DNA from: Hansfordia pulvinata
Lineage: Eukaryota > Ascomycota > Sordariomycetes > Xylariales
Direction of reading: 5' to 3'
Assembly: GCA_006538405.1 (NCBI GenBank)
Contig: BJKQ01000011.1
Span: 390,001 to 454,000 of the forward strand
DNA length: 64,000 bases
The notes under the pieces were generated by a model. The model worked only from the letters and a program-made list of their open reading frames with translations. It did not search any database and was not told where the DNA came from. The position numbers and the translations under genes are program-made. This document shows, one piece after another, positions 11,425 to 24,800 of this stretch. The stretch's first letter is position 1. Every line of letters starts with the position of its first letter.

Positions 11425-12639
11425 GATGACGCCGAGACCCCGAGGGGACGGAAGAGCAGGAGGACGTCTCGATCTCGGGTATGCGGCGCCCACGCGATGA
11501 TGAGAGCGAGGGGATTGGGTAGGCGCGGACGTGCGCTGGGAGCGCGAAGAATTGAGGCTGTCGCGAGATGTGCTAGGCCGTGTTGGTGGCGAGCGCAACG
11601 AGTGAGACGTTCTTGGGAGGCCTGGTCGAGAGGGAGCAGCCGGGGAGGGGTCTGCTCAAGCAGATGAAGCGGAAAACAACGCGGCAGAGGCAAGACCGAG
11701 AGCCGGTGGAGAGGAGAAGCCACAATGGCAGAAAGGAGAGGCGAGGCGAATCGAGTCGGCGGGCGAGTCTCGGGGACGGGAGTGGGCTGAGGCCGGCTGG
11801 GGCTGGCTGCTGTGTGAGGGACCAGCAGAGGCGCAGGCCGACTGGATCAGGCTCGGTTGGGATGCTCGCCGTCGTGGAGGAGGTGTGAGCAAAGAGAACG
11901 TGGGCTGGCCAGAGTCAGAGTGACGAGAGGCGGCATTGAAGCCAGGTGATGGGATGTGGGAATTAGTGAAATTGCGAGAGAAGGTCCCCCTTTGGTTCCG
12001 TTGGTTGGTTGTACGGGACGAGGACGGGACGGCTTTCGTCGAGCCCAAGCAAGCGCTGGGCTAGCAAGGCGAAGTGGAAGCCCCCAAATCAAATTGGATG
12101 ATTACGATCATTACTCGTACCGGACCTGCCATTATGCCTTTCGCGCCTGCCCAGGAACAGCCTGCGAGCCGGGAGAGGTACATGCCACCAGCGAATCCCA
12201 GCTTGCCGAGTACAGGTACCGACGCGTGTGTCTCTCTGCCCCCAGTCATGCGCCAGCTGTTGCCAGACACAAGTACCTACACCCAGGCCTCCACAATCCG
12301 CGTCAGCAGAAGACATGGACAGTCGGACTACCTTACAGGATACCCTCCGACGCGGCAGACCCGGACGGTTGGGCCCAGGGCTCAGGGCAAGGTGCGGGAG
12401 GAGGAAGAACCTGAATCCCGGGCAGGCTGCGCGAATGTGTACTTGTGCATCGTGCCTGTTCTCCAGCTCAAGAGCAAGTACCGTAGTGTCTATATGATGC
12501 CCGCGTCGAGTATCTCAGATGGGTCCCGTGTCTGATGGACATCTTGCGGTGCTTGACACCACATGCATCTTGGATCGGATGCTCCTGCCATCCAGCAGCG
12601 CCAGCAGCCTCTAGAAGCATGGGCCTCGATGATTGTGGT

Positions 12640-12850
12640 GGCCATACCAATGTACCCAAGGTTTTAGGTACTTCAGGTCATCAGTACGGGTACCTAAGGC
12701 AGGCACATACGTTGGATCTATGGAGATACCTGCACGCATTTCTGCAATCACAGTTACCAACCAACTTTCCATTACGTGTGTATCATTGGGAGGGCATCGG
12801 ACTAGATCAGGTACAGGGTGCTGCTACCTACCTAGGTACGAGATGTACGC
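12640..12850. repeat. Cluster of TACCTA/TAGGTA words
   Basis: This short segment repeatedly shows variants such as GGTACCTAAG, GGAGATACCTG, CTACCTACCTAGGTAC and AGGTACTTCAGG. Similar wording recurs at 20.1-20.2 kb and 44.3-44.6 kb. There are no clear borders and no ORF. Confidence 0.5.
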
Positions 12851-14080
12851 TCTAGACACGGATGAATTCATCGGTGCGCAGGAATGTCAGGGCCGAATAT
12901 CGACAGAGTGACGGTCAGCCAGAGGAATGACGCACTTAGTGGCCACGCACTCGCACCTAACGGAGGAGCTATGACATTCTTTGAAAATGAGTTAGCGGCT
13001 GGGAAGCCCACTGCCAGCGCATCCGTCCATGCAGAGGGAGCACAGCAGGGCAGAGGCCGCCGACCGCGACCACGGCCGCCCACGTCCTTCATCCGTTGCT
13101 CGACGCATCCGGTGGCCAGTGCTTTCACCCGGCTGCCTACGATTGCGAGTACTCGTACCTTGGGTACCGCATGTACGTATGCAAGTAATGATCCGATGCC
13201 GCATCGGGAGGGGCTTGCACGCGACTGGTATCTTATCAAGGGTCCACGGACGGATCATGTCGTCACATCGCCTAGCAGTCTATTGTGCTGCTGCTGTACC
13301 TGGAGTATATTCATTTCTTCGGCAATACCGCCGTAATAATAGAACGCCACAGCCGTGCCAACTCACCACTTACAGCGAGTAACGGATCTTGACTTCACAA
13401 CCAGGCGCTCGAAGTCGTCTTTTTCTGAAAACAGGTAAAGGACCCTCGCACGCCAGCCTCACCCTCCTCGTTGCTTGTCAGCTACCAAGTCAGGTGCTTT
13501 ATTCAGGTGCAAAGGATTCGTTGAGGCTCTTCCACGCCCATCACTTCACCATTTGTCCCTCGGCCGTGACCCCGCTCGCTCATTGTCAGCCCCGGCTCCG
13601 CGCCCTCGGCCCCGCCTCGGCACGGCGCGGCCATGCTTACCAGGGCCTCGACCGCCCCCGTCCAGATAGGGGAACCTGCGCGGCCTCGTCTGCTGCCGTC
13701 GCCTGCCCTGCCCGCGTCATCGTGCGTCCGTCTCTGAACGCAGGTGGTGGGGAGGGTGGCGGGGGGTTCCCCCTCTTTTCCAAGCCCTCTCACCCACCTC
13801 CAGCCCCAGCTCCGGGTCCAGCAGCACCATCATCATGACCAACATCATCCCAAGTACCTTCCTAAATGTTGGGACCTGAGGTAAATTACATTAGTGTTCA
13901 CAAACTGCTCTCAGCCACGAGACACGCTGCGGTGGCCAAGCCAAGCCTCTACTCTCTCTACCTCTCCCTCTCCCTCCCACTCCCCTGGCTATGAGTCTGC
14001 CGGGCCCAACTGTCTTCACCCCAAACCCCAGGATTGATTAGTGGTAATTAGTGGTTATATCGTGTGCTGGATGGTTGTGG

Positions 14081-14102
14081 CGGCGGCGGCGGCGGCGGCG
14101 GC
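14081..14102 (+). repeat. (GGC)n microsatellite
   Basis: About seven perfect GGC triplets in intergenic DNA. Confidence 0.85.
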
Positions 14103-15775
14103 GGAGGGCCGGCCGCTACCATCGCTCACAGAGTGGCTGCCGTCGCCAATGCGCGCCCCGTCCCTGCTCTGGTCCGTGCCGGCGCAAGAGTCTCAGCAGT
14201 CCGGGTGTCAGTGTCTGCCTCGCTCAGGTCACGCGTGCGAGTAGGGACTCTCCATAAGACGCCGCCAGCACCCAATGCCAAAGCAGCGGAGGGCCATCAT
14301 GTCTGATCAAATGTCATCCCGTCAACACCAAAGCCCGCAGCGCCGTGCCCTCAACGGCGACCGTGGCATCGCCGTCACGGGTCTACGCAGGAGCTTGCCC
14401 CCACCCCCCTTTTGCATCGACGTTCGCGTGGTGTGGCATCCGCTCGATCCAAGAAGAGCCAGCCATCCCCAGTCAGGCCCTCTGCGTCTTCGTCTTCCCC
14501 CCATCGTCACTTATATGCCGGGGTGCTGCAACCCCCCCTTCCCCATGTCTACCCTCCATCTCACCTGCCAATGCCGCCGAATCACATCCACGGCCCGCCC
14601 TTCTTCCCCATCGCCTCCATAAACCCCCCTTGACAGGTCAACCACTGTCAGTCTCTCGATCCAGACAGGTGCCGTAAAGCGTCGAGTGACGAATGGCGAG
14701 GGCCTCGTCCCGGTAGTGGGACAGCGCGACATGCTTGCCCGAGTATCTTAGGAAGACCCGCTGCTATACGCCGCGTGAGGAAAAGCACCATCCGGGACGA
14801 GAAGAGTCACGACGGCCGCGCGCCTCGTAGCTTTGGTTGTCAAGCAGCGACCCTGCCATCGATTCAGCTGTTCAGCACGGCTGGCTTGGTGTACGTATCG
14901 TAAGGAACGCGACGGCCGAGGATGTGATCCGCATACCGCAAGCGCCGACCCCGCGACCATCTCTCCTCTGGGCTCAACATCGTGGCCGAAGGCAAGGAAA
15001 CCACCAAGCCCGAGTTGTGCGTCTTGTCTGGCTGGATGCCCGCCAGCATCACCCCCCATCTCCAGTGTCTCGCATGCTGCGTAGGTAGGTACTTGATTCG
15101 TTGTGTCTCCGCGGCTCGACCAGCAGCTCTTCGCTCAGCCCGCGCCCCTAGACAAGCGGCAAAACACCTCTGACGGCGTGCACACAGTGCAGCCCGCAGA
15201 CTGCCTGATCTGCCACTGCCGTTCGTCAGCTCACGGCACTCTAGGATGCCGTTGGCGGCTTTGGAATTGCCCTGCTCATCGCAATCCGCGCCCCGCCAGG
15301 ACGCCATCTGGAAAACACTCCGGTGTGAGCTCTGCGTGCAGCGAAGACGTTGCCCCTGCACTAAGAGGACGTCCTCGCTTAGCATGGCTGCCACAGTAGA
15401 CACCCGTACGGCAATTCAGAACAGTGTAGACCAAGATCAACCTGCCCGCCGGAAGATATCTCGTAAGTTGTATGGGTCGGTGGCTTGACCTCCTCGAGGG
15501 CGACGATTAGAGCAGGGCGTCAGGAAAAGAGCAAAGCGGGAAGACCGCGCCGTCGCCGTTGAGTCCTCAGCTCTCTGACTTACTCCAATGAGTACATCAG
15601 CGGCGCTCAGAGCAGCTAAAATATGTCCATTAGTAAGGCAAGCCCGATTCCTGTCACCTTCAGCATCGCCTAGTCTCGACATGATGCCGAGGCGGGTAAC
15701 AAGGCCAGCCTCAACTTGATTTTTGAGTGTAGGTATAGTTTCTCATAAAAACCGTCTCCCTCATCATACGAGTCA

Positions 15776-15846
15776 GCATCAGTGGTTTAGTGGTAAAATC
15801 CATCGTTGCCATCGATGGGCCCCGCGTTCGATTCGCGGCTGATGCA
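15776..15846 (+). tRNA. tRNA-Gly (anticodon GCC)
   Basis: A full cloverleaf can be folded: acceptor stem GCATCAG with CTGATGC (7 bp), D arm with the A-box GTGGTTTAGTGGTAAAATC, anticodon stem CATCG/CGATG around loop TTGCCAT (anticodon GCC), T stem CCGCG/CGCGG around TTCGATT (B-box), and discriminator A. It is 71 nt with no intron. It is the only RNA gene I can support in the 25-kb gene-poor block. Confidence 0.95.
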
Positions 15847-18800
15847 TTCAATTTCTTTTTGCCAAGCTGTCCACCTGGACTCGATCATGGACTCCGCCTT
15901 GGTTCTTGATTTTTGTTTTCCTTCTTTATGTTTGCCGTCTTCGCTTTACTCTCTATGCGTGAATGACTGTCTACGTCTTGACTACCTACGTCTCTTCTGT
16001 GTCTGAAATGGGACCCAGAGACTTCGAAGAAACATCCTGCCGCCGCGATTTACGCTGTTGTTATTGAGACCCTCTCTAGGGTCGATAGGCTGGCTTCTGA
16101 TCATGGCAATCGTTGATGAATAATCTCCACTGCTCGTAACTATTCAAGTTTCGACGGCGCCAGACTTACGAAAATTCTCTCGCCGGTATCTCAAGATGAG
16201 GAGCCGGGTGACTGGTCTCGCCGCGAGTTGGACTCAAGCTGCATTTGGCCCTTGTGAAACTGACACTTGTCCGACCCTGAGGCAACACACCACGCCTTCG
16301 TGAAGTGAAACGTCAATCTATTATGTAAGTATGTCAGCGTATGCAGATATGCTGTGCCCAGGCGTTGGCATACGCGAAGGTGCAGGTGCAGATGTCTCAA
16401 AGCATAGCAGTTTGCCCATCGAGGCCTCACAACCGGTCACTCAAGACCTTCGTTTCAGATCGGTGTTCATGATAGAGTCTCATTGTCGTGAACTCATGGC
16501 TAGTTCTTAAACCATCTCAAGTGACTCTCGTGGTCCAGATGGTCCGACCTTTCATTAGACGAAATGACCGGTATGCCGATATTTGAGACAGTGACGATGG
16601 GCTTAAGGACTGAGCCTCGGTGTCTGATGGACACTCGTGGAGTTTCGGCCCTGTATAGACTTGAACGTTTTGTCTATTTCTGCATGGAAGGACATGATTA
16701 ATGGATTTGATGTGGAAGGAAGGAGAAGAACCACGCAGCAAGGGGCATCTTACAGGCCTCACCTTGCACTAGAGGTCGAAATCGAAAAAGGGACACCTGT
16801 GATCGACAAGAAATTCACGACCTACCGTTGCCATCCGCGCCATATACTCGTCTGAAAGTATCATAATATACATTAAGCCACCCAGAAGCCCTGCGAGGCG
16901 ATGCTAAACGCGGAATGTACAGGCTCCAATGCAGCTACGAAAGTGTTAGTTGCCATAGACGCGGCTGTCTCGCAGCTATAATACTAGTTCTAGAGTAAGA
17001 GGGTGACAGCAACTACGCGATTTGGGTGCCCGAAGGCTTGCCATCTAGGACTTCGCTCCCCTAGAGCTTTCGTTCCGAAGTTAGGCAAGACTAGGGGGCC
17101 TCTCATCGTCCACACCCATAGGCGCATACTGCTCACTTGGCGCCGGGCCTCCACAACTTATCGCCAGCTGGGACCAACGGGAAGAACTGTAGTTCAGGAG
17201 GTATCTGCATCTCGATTTTGCACAAGTTCATCACAGTCACAAAATCAAGATGTAGATTTCCGGCCGCAGAGACCGAGCACACATGCCTGGGCGATCGATA
17301 AGTGACAGATTTGGCGTGCCTCTGGGCCACGACGAGTCGAGAAACCCGTGAACCATCGCCATTCGCGCAGCCCTACCGGCTGTGGGATCTCCTAATGTCC
17401 GTCCATGCTGGGTGGGCGAGCCAAGTTAGGACCGCTGCAGCCACAGAGTGTGCCTTGAACGCGCCTTTTCAGCTCTTGCTCTGGGGCGCAGCTGTCATGA
17501 CAAGCAAAACACACCCGTCATAGGCCATGCGCCGATCAGTGGCAGATCGAACCGCGGAGCACAGCTGCACCCCTACTGCTCAGGCAGAGTAGGGCTGAGC
17601 AGCCCACGTCAACGTACGCGCAATTCATCTTTGGAATGCATCGGCTGCAAGACCGTCGCGAGCTCGGCCGCCGAGGTTCATGCGAAGTAGGCGTACGAGT
17701 ATTCCATATCACTCATAGGCTGGTGCCTGGGACTGCATGTCGGAGTCGCACCGTCCGTGCTCGGACGAGTATGTGGACGTGCAGATTGGATTGAATCCAC
17801 ATGGTGGAGGGAGCCTGGGACGGTACGAGGGGTGTGGTTCAATACTCGGTTGATCACCCCACATGTCGGGGTTGCAAAGGTCCCGACCCTAGATACGGAC
17901 CATGGCTAGGCGATGGAGGATAGTTCGTCCGTCTGTCGGGCTTAACAGCCGCTATTTCGGACATACAGAGCCCACGAGTAATCGTACGGGAGGCTGCATG
18001 CCCGCAGGTGCTAGACCAGGACAGTAGCCATGTCGCGTAGCGTGGGCTGTAAAGTTTCAGCCTGTCGATGGGAGAGTGGTGAAGAATTTGTCACTATGGA
18101 AGCGCGGTTGGGCGGCGCCGCAGCCCTGGGGTCCCCGAGCCGCGCGTGTGTCAGGGGCGAAGCTCGCCTCGCAATCGGATTCCAAATCTCATCAGTCAGT
18201 TGTGCCTGTCCATTAGCGCGCCGCGGTCGCGGCCGCTGCGATGCGGTTTGGTTCTGGGCCGACGTATTTCGCTCCGGTGCGACACCAGAGCGGCCGCATT
18301 GCAGTTGAGGTGGTCATCTTGACGAGTATCCGCACCTGTGTTGCCAAGCGAACCCCGTCAAGATGAACGTCCAGATGATGTACCGGTTTCTCTCCTGTTG
18401 CTTGGCAGCGACTGTCTTGTCGGCCTGGGCAAGGATTGATAACTCTCTTGGCCGCTATGTAAGCAATAATGAGGGGCTCGGCGCCGAGCAACCGGGCTGG
18501 AGGGCGCGGAGGGTATGATAGCCCCGGTGGTGGGGGAGAGGCGGCCGGCCGGAAGGCCGCGGGCGCCGGCATGGTTGACGGCCATCGTGCTCTGAGAGAT
18601 TGTCCGCGCTGGCATTACTCGTACAGTATGAGCTCAGTACTCGTACACTCGTTGTTCCTGTGTCGGGGGCTCGTTGACCAAGTCCGCCAAGTAGTCGATA
18701 CGGAGTCCGGAGAGGTTGATCTTGATTCCAAGAACTTGGCCGTCTAGAATGGCGACTTGGCGGTACTCGCAGGTGGGGGGTGTCGGTAGAATGCAAAGTC

Positions 18801-21800
18801 CCCGGCAGGCGTTGTGGCAGTGCGACTGGCCGCGCAAATTGATTGGTGCCAAGGTGCGAGGTGAATGCACGAGGCGACCAGGGGGGCGCTGGGCCAGCCC
18901 TACGACACGCGCCATGCCGATTCCGTGAGTTCGCACTGGGACCCGAGACCAGGGGAGCAGCGCGTGATGTTGAAGGGTGCGGGTCAAGGACAATACAGTA
19001 GTGTTATCATTGATTGATGTGAGGGGCGCGGCTCACGCATTTCGGACTGTGCAGGCCGCTTGTCAGAACACGCAGTACACGCAGCGGGCTGTGAGTCGTC
19101 GAGGCTACGCGCGTAAGTGCACGTCGTGGCTCCCAAGGGCTTGAAGATGACGATGACAACGATTGTGTACCATGCTCAACAACAGGGCGGAGCGTGTACG
19201 AGTAACGTCCCGTTTTTAGGAACCCGTGCTCATACACAGGTACGGAATGTCGATCGCGTAAAGAAGACCAGTGGGGAGTAGCGGCTGCGCCGAGTGGCTG
19301 ACGGCTCGCTTATTCATCTCGTTGGCCCCGCGCCCAGCGCCTGCGGTACGGCCGAGGCGTCAGGGCGAACCCGCTCATCCAGGGCCTCACGAGTAGATGG
19401 CCGGTCACTCGGCGGCGGGATTGGGGGAGGGGAGTCGGTGATTGAAGGCGTCGAGGTGGTTGTGCTGTCGTTCCACGGTACTCGTAAGCAAGGCGTGCGG
19501 GTGAGGCACGTCCGTTGCTGATGGGAGACGATGTTGATGGCCCTTGGCAGGCGGCGTCGGTGACTCGTGTGGTTCGTAGTGGGCAGCTGGCGGGTGACGG
19601 CTTGGCACGGAACCGGTGCGATGGCTCAAGATGATGAGACCTGAGTGGGCGGGATTCATCAGCCCTGTCAATTCCGCATTGTGTGCTTTCAGTATCCATA
19701 TTACTAATTAGTCAGGCGGCGGGCGGGAGGTCGCGACACCTGATGCATAATTCGTGCGACTTTGGTACATCCATGTGGTTAGGTGCCCACATGTGGCCTT
19801 CGAGTACCTACAAGAGGTAATTTTTTAAGTACCTTATCCGTTCTGCAGGCCTCGTGGTGTCCATGCACATTGGTGCACCCGACTCGGAGCAGGTACCTAG
19901 CATTTAGCAGACTGAGAGGTCCGTCCCTGAGCAAATCATCTCACCCAAGGTCATGCTTGCCATTGATCAAGTTCACCGCATACTCCTGCCTTCGATATTC
20001 ATGTTGGGGCAGCTACGGCCGAACAAAAGCAGATTGCAAACTCGCAAATCCGGCCCAGGTCTGGCCCAGGTCAGGCATGGATCCCGAGTGCATGCCTGTC
20101 CGGGTACCTTCTTAGGTGACCTTGGGTTAGGTACGGATAACCTCAGGTAGCTCCAGGTTCCCAGGTACTGTGTCAATGTACCTACCTACCTCCTTGGGCA
20201 CCTATGGATACGGTATGCAAGTGGATCGAACGTTGTGCAGTCATCAAGCTTCAATGTTGAAGCTGCCTATCATCAACCTCCGAATCGCAATGATGAATCT
20301 CCAAGGCTGTGTGCATGGAAGGGTCATCAAATGTTGGTGGCTTGCCGCACCTCACCAAGCAACAGCTGCATACCCGTTGGGTACATATGCATCTATACGT
20401 ACCCGCGTGTTCGATTCGTACATACCGCCACGGGAACACCTCATTGAACTCGACGCGCGGGCGCGGGCGCGAGGCGGCCCTTGACCCCGTTTTCAGCTGG
20501 ACTGCACGACTGGAGGCATTCGCCCTGGCAGGCAATGCAGCTCAGATCAGCAAGACAACCCCGCTTGGCTTAGCATGGCACAGCCAGCAAGCATCTCGGG
20601 AGCGAGTGTGAGCGAGCCGGCGGCCACGCACGCCCCGTTCGCTCCTCGCTCTCTGTCTCCTCGCTCCCCTGCTTGCTTCGCTCCGCCAAAGTTCCCTTCG
20701 ACCTGATTCGGTCGTCAGCCGCGCTGAGGTGGACACCCGCAAGCCTCGTTGTCCGGGTCCCTGGTCCTCAGCCGCACTCCATATGCTATGCGTACGAGTA
20801 CTGGTAGGTTGGCTTGAGCAAAGCAGGATTCGTTGCCAGCACCAGCGCGCGTCTGACCCCACACTACCTAAGGTAACTGCGAGCACGGGCACGTCTCTTT
20901 GGGGGACGGCTGCGAGCCCGTCCCAAGGCGTGTGGGCGTGTGGGCGCGTCGGAGGTCGAGCTGAAGGCTCGTGCGAGTATCGGGGTCGACCGCCACCTGC
21001 CTGCTTGCCTGCCTGCCTATCGCCCCTGCTTGCCCGTTGACCTGACCTGACCTGGCCACGGGGCCCCTGGTCCAGCCCGCTCGCTGCCTGCCGAGCACAG
21101 ACAGCTTCTAGATGTCAGTTTCGCCGTTGGCGTTGGCTACACCCCCGAGAGCCAGGTATTCCCTAGTAAGACCGTCTCACCCCCCCAGCTCGCAGCGCTG
21201 CCCACGACTGATACGCGTACTTGTACGAGTACTCGTAGATGTATCCGTGAGCCTTCAGCCCTATATCCGTAAGGCGTCACCTTTTCCATCTTGCTCCTAC
21301 CCCCCTCACCCTTGCTTGCTCCTCGGAGGCGCGCACCCATCAGATACGAGTACGTGTCACGACTCGCGTGCCCGTTCCGCACTGTACATGTGAGCATCCG
21401 TGCTCGCACGCTCACAGGGATGCTCACGGCCTGGACCTGGACATGCTCTCTGTTAAAGTGCCTGCCTGGCCTGCTCCAGAGGGGGGCGGACTCGGATGAG
21501 GATTCACACCCGCGAACCCCTGTCAGGAGCTCGAGGGGGCGGACTGGAGAGCGGAGTGGCAGTTGGCCCAGCAGACTACTCGTCCCAAAACCACGGCGCA
21601 CCGCGTGCGAGCAACCCTGTCTCTCCGGCATGGGCTTCGAAAAGGAGCCGTGGGACAAACGACCGACCTGCGCGCGACGGCACGTGTTTGCCAGGAGCCA
21701 AATCTTGCCGACACGCCACACCGGTGCGCCGCTGGCAGTTGATGGAGGCTCCCACGGTGCTGTCATCGAATAGGTCCTCGTACCCTGCACACTCACTGGC

Positions 21801-24800
21801 TTCATCGTTCTGCGCAGCATCGTACTCGCAACGTGCCCCGTCAGGGTCCATTGGAAGACCCGCGGGCTGAAAGCAAGCCCTCACGTGGGGCCCCGTGTAT
21901 TGCGAGTACTCGTACAGGCAAAAGTGCTCGGAGACAGGCGACACACGAGTCGCTGGCGCAGTGGGGGCCAGCGACCGCGGCCTCGCCCACGCTATCAGTC
22001 AAAATTCAGTCAAAATGCTGCTTCTGGCATGGCCCTGCTGTCTAGCGCCAGCACATTGAATCTTCCAGAGTGAGCTGGGGCTCGTGTGTTGGGGTAATAA
22101 GTTCATTCTTCTTGATCCCATTATAAATCAACCATAAACGAACGCAAAAGAGTGCCAGTGGGGCGGGTCAACCCTGGGCCTCTTGATCTCTACTCCGTAC
22201 ATGGGAAGCTGAGCTGGTGGGGACGGGCGGTTCTGTCATCAGGTGTGGAAAGTTCTCGCCCTCATCTCAGCTTCTAGGGGGAAGAGGGGGGGGGGGGGTT
22301 GTTCCAAGCTGGGAAATTTCCCAATGGCCCACGAGTGACAAGGGAGAGATCATCATGGGATTCCGGCAGGCAGCCTGGAAACCCCCAGCCCGCTAAGGAG
22401 ATCGTTAGCGTTCTTCTGGACAACTGTCGCCACCATCAATCCCGTGTCCGGCCCCCGGTGCTGGTAATCCCGCTTCTACTCGTATCTCCGGGCTTCGCTC
22501 GGAGGCAGGCGCCCTTCGGCAAGTACGAGTGTCATTGAGCCCTGCGTGCCCCGTTCCGCCCCTTTTCTCGAGGCCCGGACATACCCACGAGTAGGTACGG
22601 TACGAGTACTGCGCACGAGCTCCTGACCAGCTTCTCGAACTATCGACCATTGAAGTGATTAGCCCCGCCTCCAGACGTGTCGGGGTCCGTCCTACTCGAC
22701 CGTCCGACGACCCCAGCGGCTTTCCGCGGAGGGTGGGCATCTTTCGTACGAGTACTACACTGCAGGAACTTTTTTCTTTTTTTTTCCCCCCTGGCTTGAC
22801 AAGCAGCCCGTCTACGAGAGGGTGAGTACGGACGAAGCCTGGTCAGGCACAGTTTAAATCCCCCCCCCCGAGAGTGCCCCTGTAGTCACCCCTGCGCGTA
22901 CGACTATGTGACGATTCCTCTCCGACGTTGTCGAGCAAGGGAAGCCGTGTGCCAGGGTCAGGGTCCGCGCCAAAAGCCGATCGCCACGCAGCAGCCAACT
23001 AATCAGAGAGGGATCTCCGATAGACCCAAACTCCTGGCCAGGGGCGACAAGAACTATATGCAGAACAGTACGCGTATACGCCAGGTTATTCTCTTCAGTG
23101 GCTTGGATGGATGGATGGCCTGGCCCACCCGGGCGGGCTACGTGTGGCGGGACGTCGCTTGCTCAAACTCAAGCAGGCGACGGCGATCCAAGACGGGCCG
23201 CGGGATGATGCTGCCCGAATGGGACGCGCGCGCCAGCGCATCTCCTCGCGGGGGGTTCTCTTTCTTTTTCTTCTCATCTTCCCTGAATGTCCCTGACTCT
23301 CGCTCGTCAATGCCGCTTCCGGCTCCTTGCCTCGCCGCCCGCTCGTAGGGGACGGCCTGGGGTCGCCTCTTCCAGGACGGGCCAGCCCGCGCCAACTACG
23401 CGCAGTCAACAGGCACCGCCGCCTCCTCCTCGAAGCATTGTAGTCGGAGGCTAGGCATACTCGTACATGACTTGTCGCGACATATAGCGAAACCAAGCCA
23501 GGGTCGGGATGGGCGATGGCGAGCAGACGTACGAGTGCAGACATTCCTCCTAATACGAACAAGGCACCGGGAGGGGGGCTATGTAACGCCCCCCCAAGGC
23601 AAAAGTCCCCACTGGAGAGGTTTATAATTATAATCCGAGCGCACGCGTAGCCGGCCGCTTTTCCTGTCGAGGCGCCCCTTTCATTCCAATTACAAGTTCT
23701 CGTAGACGGGGCATGGGTGGACACACAGCCGGGGAAAGGCGCCTGGCCACCCGCCACCGCCGCTGCAGAACCGGCGACGACTAAGTTAGAAGGTGAACCA
23801 GTAGGCAGATGATGTCTACCCCTAAAGGAAACATTCCATCTCGTACGAGCACTCCGTGGAGTGAGTCAGAGAAAGAGAGGGGTGGGGGGGGGGGGCAGTA
23901 ACAAAAGAAAGGAAAGGAAAAAAAAGAACCCCCGAAAAGAAAAGAGACAACCTGCCCGGTACGGCAATGTATCGACTCGCAGCCCTACGAGTACCGCACG
24001 CCCACAGAACGCGCCAAACTGGCGACGCCCCTCCCGTAAGCCCTAAGAGCTCCTACGAGTACTACCTCGCGCCTATGCGTAAGTGGCTTCGAACAAGGCA
24101 AAGTCCTATCTGAGTCCGTTCGCGATCAGGACAACTCAAGGTTTGGCGCGCCACGCAACTCGTCCGGCCGACCTCATGCGCCACCCCCCTCTTCCTGTTC
24201 TCTTTCTCTGTCTCCCTCTCGGCTCCGAATGGCTGGACCCCGACACGGCACGGAATCAGCACAGACCTGGAGGGGCACGACTCGGGCGTTCCATCCCACG
24301 CCCTCCTCGCCCCGGTCCCTTCATCTGAGAAGCCCCCCAAGAGACCGAGGCTGCGCAGACCGGGGTGGCGATGTTGTCCGTTTCCTTCGCCTCGCCCTTG
24401 CCGCCGCACGAGGGATGGCGGGCAGCAGCCAGTGACTGAGGCGACCCGTGAGCCGCCTGGACCACCAGATTGTTCTGGGTCTGCATTACTCGTGGGCTCT
24501 TATAAGGCTGAAGCCAAGGAAAACAGAGGAACTAAAAAAAAAAAAAAAGGAAAGACAAGGGAAGTACATGAAGAAAAGAAAAACACAAACGATAACAGTC
24601 CTGGAAGAGGAAAAGGGAGAGGGGCCGGGGGGAGGCATCAGGCCGCCGGCGCGATAGTCCCCTTCTTCTCACCCACGTGTGTCTTCGCTGATCCCTCTTG
24701 CAGGGTGTGAAGAATCCAGCGGCAGAGAATGAAGGCATATACTAATCTTAGTATAGCAGTCAGGCAACGCCGAGATATACCCACGCGACTACTAATCCTG

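Larger units (their letters stand above)
11425..15775. other. EFR3 upstream region and start of the gene-poor block
   Basis: About 4.3 kb with no supported protein gene. The first ~700 bases are the likely EFR3 promoter and leader. From 12.1 kb the DNA carries TACGAGTA/TACTCGTA words (12112, 13150). At 12.64-12.85 kb there is a cluster of GGTACCTA/CCTAGGTA words. A (GGC)n tract lies at 14081-14102. Frames of 60-180 codons exist but are overlapping, biased in composition and not recognisable. Confidence 0.5.

Noticed and set aside
23095..23757. Minus-strand frame of 220 codons in the gene-poor block
   Set aside because: Biased Arg/Ser/Pro/Gly composition, overlapping frames on both strands, octamer words inside it and no conserved motif.
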